A model generated the notes under the pieces. That model searched no databases. It saw nothing but the letters and a program-made list of their open reading frames with translations, and had not been told where the DNA came from. A program made the position numbers and the translations under genes. This document shows, in pieces, positions 58,954 through 64,000 of a DNA stretch of 64,000 nucleotides. Each line of letters begins with the position of its first letter. Position 1 is the first letter of the stretch. The DNA comes from Xenoacremonium recifei (taxonomy: Eukaryota > Ascomycota > Sordariomycetes > Hypocreales > Nectriaceae): the NCBI GenBank assembly GCA_012184525.1, contig WOFQ01000002.1:186001-250000 (forward strand). The letters run 5' to 3'.

Positions 58954-59559
58954 CTAGTACCTGTGACGGGTCGAGTAGTCTGAGAGGAAAAGTTAGCACC
59001 AGCATACTTGAGGACGACTCTGGAACTTGGGAAACATACCCTTGGGACTGACGACCAGACCGCGACCCTTCTTTGCACCGCGGTAGATGGTCTCGATGAT
59101 GTCGATGAGCTCCTGTTTATCCTCCAACACCCACTTCAACTTATTGTTATCTCCGGTACCGAAATCACACATTATGTGCTTGTTCCGGAAGAAAAACATA
59201 ATCGTGCACGGGTCATACAACTCTGTTCACCCCATCAGCGCACGTTCTGCCAGTATCAGCCAGGGCGCATCCATGCCACCTACCGTACATCTGGTTGAAG
59301 TCGGGGACCTGATCGATATCGCACACGTATATGACGGCGAAGCTCTTCACCTTGTCGGCGATCTTGTACAGCACCTCGTCCTGGCGCATGCAGTCGGGGT
59401 CCCAGTCACGGCCGAAGCGAATCTATCGAACTCGGGTCAGTGAGTGTTAGGAAAAGACGGAGGGGCATCGCATACCACTACGAGGCGCTCTTCTTCGCTG
59501 AGGATGGCCTGGTCGACGTGCCAGCCGGAGTTGAGATGGGGGATAGCGACGGAACCCAT
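58954..59559 (-). CDS. dim1: U5 snRNP protein Dim1/Dib1 (TXNL4A)
   Basis: Small thioredoxin-fold protein of the U4/U6.U5 tri-snRNP, essential for pre-mRNA splicing; it contacts the 5' splice site region before activation. Exons 59559-59476, 59422-59284, 59222-59040 and 58979-58954 give 143 residues, the invariant family length. Nearly every residue matches the conserved family: PHLNSGWHVDQAILSEEERL, IRFGRDWDPDCMRQDEVLYKIA, AVIYVCDIDQVPDFNQMYELYDP, FFFRNKHIMCDFGTGDNNK and the tail DYSTRHRY encoded by a 26-nt last exon. The thioredoxin active-site CxxC is absent, as expected for the family (D-P-D-C). Introns are 53, 61 and 60 nt. Confidence 0.98.
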
Positions 59560-59798
59560 GGTTTCGGACGGTTTAGGTGCGGTTCTTCGGAAATGCGAAA
59601 TGCGACGGTGCTTTAGTGATTGGCGAAGGTTCGAGATGGAGGAGGATCGACGTCGAGGTTGGCGGTCATGAAGGTGGGATGAAGATCGTTTACAAGGATA
59701 TGCTACTTTAATGCATCAAACATTTCCCTAGGTTCAGTGGCGCGCCTTCACGCGACAGGTGCCTTATCCAGCGCCTCGCCCTCTGACGACTTTCAACC
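59560..59798. promoter_or_regulatory. Divergent promoter, Dim1 / Rrg7
   Basis: 239 bases between divergent start codons; must hold both promoters. No motif assigned. Confidence 0.45.
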
Positions 59799-60560
59799 AT
59801 GATCTTGCCCTTTCGCAATCTTACAAAGGGCATATCAAATAATGGCTTCCGTTTGGTCCTCCGGCTCCGGGCTCCGGTGACTTTTGGGGCTCGGTTTTTC
59901 ACCGACGATGCTCCCGCCAACACCCCGAAATTAATCTATCCCCAAGCTCCATCCAAAGAGCACTCAGATCTGCCCAGTTTCCTCGCCTACGTGGAACGAA
60001 CTCGTCTAAATAAAAAGTCCACTGTGTATAGAGGAACGCACTATGAGTACACGGTAGCAGAAGCCCTATCACCATATGGCTTCTTTCTCAAGCGCGTCGG
60101 CGGCTCCTCAGACCGCGGCGTTGACCTTCTGGGGACATGGACCCTGCCGTCGACAGACCGGGTCATGAGGGTCATCGTCCAGTGCAAAGCGGGCGCAAGA
60201 AGTCCGGGACCGGCATATGTCAGAGAGTTAAAAGGAGCCGTGAAAGAAGCGCCGCCTGATTGGAGAGGTCCAGATGTGCTGGGGCTGCTCGTGGGTGAGA
60301 AGCCCGCGACCAAGGGCATCCAGGAGGAACTCAATACTGCTGCGCCGTTGGGGTACATCTGTTGTTCAAAAAACGGCGTTATCTTACAGTTGCTTTGGAA
60401 CCATCAGGCCGAGGAGATTGGACTAGAGGGGATCTCCATTGGTGTGCAGCATGCGGAGGATACGCAGGCGAAGCGTTTGGTTCTTCTGCAGAATGGAAAG
60501 GTGTTGCCATGGCTTGGAAAAGAGCTTTCTCAGTCTGATGAGCGGGCCTCGGATGATTGA
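59799..60560 (+). CDS. Mitochondrial Rrg7-like protein (DUF2034), PD-(D/E)XK-type fold
   Basis: Homologue of yeast Rrg7 (required for respiratory growth), a mitochondrial protein of unknown biochemistry. Intronless, 253 residues. The N-terminus MILPFRNLTKGISNNGFRLVLRLRAPVTFGARFF is basic with no acidic residue, as in a mitochondrial presequence. The body has a restriction-endonuclease-like pattern: Glu83/Glu88 in HYEYTVAEAL, Asp109 in RGVDLLG, and Gln128-x-Lys130 in VIVQCKAG, matching E..D..QxK. This suggests a nuclease or nuclease-derived nucleic-acid-binding fold acting on mitochondrial DNA or RNA; the family assignment is seen, the activity is inference. Confidence 0.87.
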   Translation: MILPFRNLTKGISNNGFRLVLRLRAPVTFGARFFTDDAPANTPKLIYPQAPSKEHSDLPSFLAYVERTRLNKKSTVYRGTHYEYTVAEALSPYGFFLKRVGGSSDRGVDLLGTWTLPSTDRVMRVIVQCKAGARSPGPAYVRELKGAVKEAPPDWRGPDVLGLLVGEKPATKGIQEELNTAAPLGYICCSKNGVILQLLWNHQAEEIGLEGISIGVQHAEDTQAKRLVLLQNGKVLPWLGKELSQSDERASDD

Positions 60561-60718
60561 ATAAAGCTCAGTGACTCTCGGTACAAAAAATGGATGAAAG
60601 AGGACTTGTAAGATCACAATAGACATGTACATCATTGTAAAAAGTTACGATACAGGGAGCGAAAAGTCGAGGCAGTCAGACATCTAAAGTACACTCTCGA
60701 ATTCCTCAAAGTAATCTT

Positions 60719-61249
60719 TCAATCATCCCAAACCGCCTTCTTGGCTTTCTCAACATCATCCAGTCGCTTTTTCTCGGCCTCCCGCTCTAGTTCCCTCCTC
60801 TTCTTCTCCTGCTCTCGGATGGAGCGCTGGTACGCCCTCTGCTCTTCAGTCTGCTTCGGCGCCTTGAGCCCCAATCCCGCGGCAATCATTCGCCTCGCCA
60901 CCGCATCCGTCTTCTCGGGCCTCTTGGCCGGTTCAGAGGATCTGCCAGGCGAGAAATCTGCCGCTGGAGCTGGCCAGACTGTGCCGGCCGGGGATGCGGG
61001 TGTTGGAGGCGGCACCGCGGGGACGGCAGGTTTTGATGGTGTAGAGTCTTCCTTGTCGAGCTCTTCCTCAACAGCCTCGGGTTCTGGCTCAGGCTCAGAC
61101 TCTGACACATCCTCGTCTTCCCATGAGTCTGCTACCACCTTCTTGGCCTTTTTCTTGCCTGACTGAAGTGTTTTGGTGCTCTTGTTGGTTTCTAGTGAGA
61201 GCTTGGAAAGGGAAGAGGTGACTTCATTGCTAGGGTTTGATGAGGCCAT
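60719..61249 (-). CDS. Small acidic, coiled-coil conserved hypothetical protein
   Basis: 176 residues, intronless, start at ATG 61249. Three parts: a Ser/Lys-rich N-terminus ending GKKKAKKVVADSWEDEDVSE; an acidic then Pro-rich linker (PEPEPEAVEEE, PAVPPPTPASP); and a C-terminal half with KTDAVARRMIAAGLGLKAPKQTEEQRAYQRS, running into a charged coiled coil (EQEKKRRELEREAEKKRL) and ending AVWDD. The block around RRMIAAGLGLKAPKQTEEQ looks conserved in ascomycetes. No enzymatic motif, signal peptide or membrane segment. Function unknown; the composition suggests a nucleic-acid or ribosome-associated factor, but this is a guess. Confidence 0.75.
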   Translation of the reverse strand: MASSNPSNEVTSSLSKLSLETNKSTKTLQSGKKKAKKVVADSWEDEDVSESEPEPEPEAVEEELDKEDSTPSKPAVPAVPPPTPASPAGTVWPAPAADFSPGRSSEPAKRPEKTDAVARRMIAAGLGLKAPKQTEEQRAYQRSIREQEKKRRELEREAEKKRLDDVEKAKKAVWDD

Positions 61250-61589
61250 TTTAGTCGGCTAATGAAGTAAAGTGAGTCGAGATGTGAGCTCCGGTTCGGG
61301 GTCGAGTTTATCATGAGATAGAAATAGGTATATATAGGGTCGTGAGTCTTAAAGTTGGCAGTTGAGGATATTGTTAGGTGGGAATAAGGTGATGGATGAG
61401 GTTGGCAAGTGTTAGGCCTCGACCCGGCACCTGTGACACTATAGGGTAGCGCAAATTCTATTCTAAATGGGGATCATGATCGACTCGGCCGAAGCCACAT
61501 GAAACTCAACTTTTTATATTTTTATGTAAATCAATTTTAAGACATCCGAAACCCTAATTCAAAATTTAGACTATGTCCCGGCATTGGAA
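61250..61589. other. AT-rich boundary spacer
   Basis: 340 bases that become clearly AT-rich (for example around 61500-61570), unlike the rest of the window. It separates the housekeeping block from the accessory right end. No gene or repeat recognised. Confidence 0.4.
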
Positions 61590-62345
61590 CTACCACAGTC
61601 TCTTCCACCGGATTTTCAAATCGCGATCCGGAGGCATGGCCAGGATCCCCGTATAAGCAGGGATATGTTCAGGCTCACGATCGGACTTGCTTCCATCCAT
61701 ATTGGCCCACTCTACGAACTCCATATCGAATCGTGCCAAGAGCAATCCGACCGTCATGAGTAGGTGCTGTTTTGCCAGATGTCGCCCTTGGCAAATGGAC
61801 GTACCACCGCCTACAGAAACAGTAAGCAATATCCAATAGAGAAACATAAGGCATTATCTGTATCATGGTCTAAGGGATCACTTACCATAAGGGAAGAAGT
61901 AGCTTGGGCGTGCAGCCATTGAAAACTTGGGCTTCATCACTTTGCTGCCATCCTCCTCGACAGTCTCGACGTACTTGATATGTCTGTGTCCCCAGAACTC
62001 AGATGCAGAACAGCGCCCATCGGGGTTCCAAGCAGCTTCATCGGCATGTGCAATCAATGTGGTTGCAAGAACTGACGCTCCAGACTCTAGTTGATATCCA
62101 CCGACGGCAACAGGACTGGTAATTTGTCGAGTAATTGTGTAAGATACATGTACTCGTAGTGTTTCCACATAAACAGACTACAGAAGCGGCAGGACGAGAA
62201 GCTTTGGGATATCCAATAAACGCTTCCCTATATCTTGGTCGATGATCACAGTTGTTAGGACCTCGTCTCGAACCTCTTTGTGAAGACTTGGATTTTTGAG
62301 TAGTTCCATGAGGCCGAAGCTTATGTGATATATGTTGCTTAGAGA
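61590..62345 (-). pseudogene. Cytochrome P450 relic (C-terminal part, with nonsense codons)
   Basis: Reads, from right to left, as the last third of a fungal P450. A helix-I/J-like stretch (FGLMELLKNPSLHKEVRDEV) is followed by an in-frame TAG at 62178-62180, exactly where homologues usually have Gln before the K-helix. The K-helix ExxR (ETLR), the SPVAVGGYQLESGASVLATTLIAH strand pair and the meander W-NPDG-R segment come next. A 75-nt intron at 61885-61811 interrupts the haem loop FFPYG-GGTSICQGR, whose Cys ligand is intact. A further in-frame TAG lies at 62346-62348 and nothing P450-like is seen upstream, so the first two thirds are missing. The 3' exons are well preserved, so loss is recent. 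A functional protein is not possible from this frame. Confidence 0.8.
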
Positions 62346-62507
62346 CTAATCGAATATTGTCGTGGATTTGAGTAAGACAATTGGAGTGGGTGTGAGCAAA
62401 GTGGAACGAATTATTCTTAAATGAACAGACCAGGCTAAGTTCATCTTACTTCACGTAAATGAGGGAACTTAGAAACATTCATTCATGACCAGAAGCCTCC
62501 CAGATTC
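62346..62507. other. AT-rich spacer between P450 relic and HET-like gene
   Basis: About 160 bases without a recognised feature; may contain degraded P450 or 3' UTR sequence of the HET-like gene. Confidence 0.35.
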
Positions 62508-64000
62508 CTAAGAAATATTCACCCTCGTAATCCGCAAGTCAATATTGAAGTCATTCTGCGCACACCTGGGCCACGACATGAATATGCCATCTTTCCATTC
62601 TTCTGGTACGCCATCTCTCGTATATTTCATGTTGAGGAACCCGTACAGAATCCTGGTTTCTTTCTCGCCCGTCAATTTCCTGATCGCTGTCATCTCTACC
62701 AAGATCTCATACTGTCGAGATTTACGGATTTCGTAGACCAGAGTATCCCAGCGTGTGTAGTGAAAGTATAGACCGTAGGAGTAGCCTTTTTCCCAAACAG
62801 GACTTCCATAGGTAATTGGATTCCGTAGGTCCTGTGCGGACGGAAGATTTTGAAATTTGTGGTCATTTCCTAAGTAGACTCGAATCTCACTGGAATCGCT
62901 GGCAGTTGTCACAGAACCGTACTTCCCAGCTGCGGTCTGCAAAAAGCTCAAGTAGCAATCTCGAAACTTGTGCGAAGTTCCGTCGAATTCGTCATCCAAT
63001 AGGGCTTGAAAAACGGGAAGGTTGTCCCAAAAGTCGGATGAGCCGATGAAGACCTCAAGTTGGACCTTTGAATCCTCCTTATGATACCAATGTTGGATCA
63101 GACGGTTGATGTGTAAAATGGCATCCTTGTTTGTCCGGCTTATATCGAGAAAGAATTGGCAACTCAAAACCCCCTCAAATAGCAGGCCCTGGGCCTGGAA
63201 TATCTTCTCCTCGTCAGAAATCCGTTCACTGAACGACAGCTTCTCACGACAAGAATTTGTCACAGGATCGTTATGAAGACAAGTGGTGGGAACATAGATG
63301 TAAAGATCGTCGCAGAGACAGGAAAAGAGGACTGTGAACCTGTCTCCCGAACCTGTTCTCCTTAAAAAGAGGACAAAGAACGTTTCTATGTCTTCTCTAA
63401 ACAGGGCGAACACTTCTGTGAGCCCAGGTGCAATGGCAGATTCCAGAGGCACATCACCAGCCGTGATCAGCCAAAGACAACTTTCGCCCATCTCGATCTC
63501 AGAGACTCGTAAGGTAGTCCCTTCATGAGAAAAGGACTCCAGCTCTTTTGGCCTGGAGTCGAAGTCTAGTAGATGGGTTAAGTTGATTGACAAGGTCGCC
63601 GTGAAAGGGTCAAGCGACGCATTATGGTACCATCGAGCTCCCGGATTCCATTGGAAAAAGCTTCGCGTCCAGTAGAGCTTCATGTTCCGGGTTGGAATCT
63701 TGATGACGTGACCTCCTCTCGGAGTCCTGGTGATGAGTCTGTGCCACCTGTATTTTACGGGATCTAAAGACCAAAAACCGGTCCGAAGAAAACTTTCGTA
63801 CATATTTCTCATCTTCCAGGCGAATTTTATATCATCATGATTCTCCCAGACGAAGACCCAAGAGGGAATTGGTCGAGGTTTATTTTGTGGTAATAAGCCC
63901 AAAAGAACATCACATCTCTTCAGATTTAGAAGGATATGAGCGGCTAATCCGATGTAGACCTCTGAGTTTGAGAGAGTATAATCCGGTTTGATCTGGGGGG
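62508..64000 (-). CDS. HET-like (heterokaryon incompatibility family) protein, N-terminus beyond window
   Basis: An open frame of about 497 codons that enters at the right edge and ends at 62508. The entering segment, PDYTLSNSEVYIGLAAHILL, then LDxL-like CDVLLGLLPQNK and the PIPSWVFVW motif, resembles the region just after the HET domain in fungal incompatibility proteins (pattern: DYS-x-EVY-x-x-A-x-HIL ... LPSWVPDW). The remaining 430 residues, rich in Trp/Phe and without a known motif, would be the variable C-terminal part. No stop or frameshift is seen inside. HET proteins trigger cell death after fusion of unlike hyphae. The HET domain itself is not in the window, so this is a moderate assignment from the motif pattern; another orphan family is possible. 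Confidence 0.5.
   Translation of the reverse strand, partial: PQIKPDYTLSNSEVYIGLAAHILLNLKRCDVLLGLLPQNKPRPIPSWVFVWENHDDIKFAWKMRNMYESFLRTGFWSLDPVKYRWHRLITRTPRGGHVIKIPTRNMKLYWTRSFFQWNPGARWYHNASLDPFTATLSINLTHLLDFDSRPKELESFSHEGTTLRVSEIEMGESCLWLITAGDVPLESAIAPGLTEVFALFREDIETFFVLFLRRTGSGDRFTVLFSCLCDDLYIYVPTTCLHNDPVTNSCREKLSFSERISDEEKIFQAQGLLFEGVLSCQFFLDISRTNKDAILHINRLIQHWYHKEDSKVQLEVFIGSSDFWDNLPVFQALLDDEFDGTSHKFRDCYLSFLQTAAGKYGSVTTASDSSEIRVYLGNDHKFQNLPSAQDLRNPITYGSPVWEKGYSYGLYFHYTRWDTLVYEIRKSRQYEILVEMTAIRKLTGEKETRILYGFLNMKYTRDGVPEEWKDGIFMSWPRCAQNDFNIDLRITRVNIS

Noticed and set aside
1..64000. Search for secondary-metabolite cluster, transposon, CRISPR array or telomeric repeats
   Set aside because: No polyketide or peptide synthase, transposase, reverse transcriptase, regular spaced repeats or TTAGGG arrays were seen. 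The GST, Zn2Cys6 regulator and P450 reductase are not grouped as a cluster.

Overview
The window is nuclear DNA of a filamentous ascomycete (Pezizomycotina), most likely a Sordariomycete close to Hypocreales. The signs are GC-rich genes, many short introns (about 48-80 nt, GT..AG with a CTRAY-type branch site just before the acceptor), fungal-only families (Zn2Cys6 regulator, OPT transporter, Rrg7, HET-like protein) and long CT-rich leaders. This placement is inference from style and protein similarity; no species is claimed. I built the spliced models by hand from frame continuity, splice sites and conserved protein junctions. All of the confident models close in frame.

Layout, left to right. 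1-5619 (-): cohesin loader Scc2/Mis4, cut by the left edge. 6327-8229 (+): Zn2Cys6 regulator, convergent with a Ure2/Gtt2-type GST (8653-9309, -). 9918-11003 (-): deoxyhypusine hydroxylase. 11248-11319 (+): tRNA-Gln(CTG). 11940-12971 (+): Fe-S scaffold ATPase Nbp35. 13122-13771 (-): GMF/cofilin-like protein, divergent from a MoaB/Mog-fold protein (14164-15563, +) with two microexons. A 4.4 kb gene-poor stretch precedes ras-1 (19967-20892, +). Then come a GNAT acetyltransferase (22069-22940, -), importin Mtr10/transportin-SR (23870-27111, -), 5-formyl-THF cyclo-ligase (27775-28557, -), an OPT oligopeptide transporter (30804-34100, +), proteasome subunit Rpn1 (34552-37410, -) divergent from RIO2 kinase (37904-39191, +), a two-RRM RBMS/MSSP-like protein (39583-41503, -), NADPH-cytochrome P450 reductase (45031-47250, -), the very large morphogenesis scaffold Tao3/Pag1/Mor2 (50370-58466, +), spliceosomal Dim1/Dib1 (58954-59559, -), mitochondrial Rrg7 (59799-60560, +) and a small acidic coiled-coil protein (60719-61249, -). 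The last 2.6 kb changes character: AT-rich spacer, a P450 relic with nonsense codons, and a HET-like gene leaving the right edge.

Most of the window is a housekeeping block (cohesion, translation, Fe-S assembly, actin, Ras signalling, nuclear import, proteasome, ribosome biogenesis, splicing, polarity). There is no biosynthetic cluster and I see no transposon, CRISPR array or obvious new multi-gene system. The points of most interest are gene-architecture ones: a 9-nt and an 18-nt microexon in the MoaB-fold gene (the 18-nt one encodes the core of its glycine-rich signature), start codons isolated on 3-nt and 4-nt exons in the GMF and Tao3 genes, a uORF ending one base before the Tao3 ATG, frame-preserving introns inside Mtr10 and RRM1, opposed GATA motifs in the Rpn1/RIO2 promoter, and decay at the right edge.
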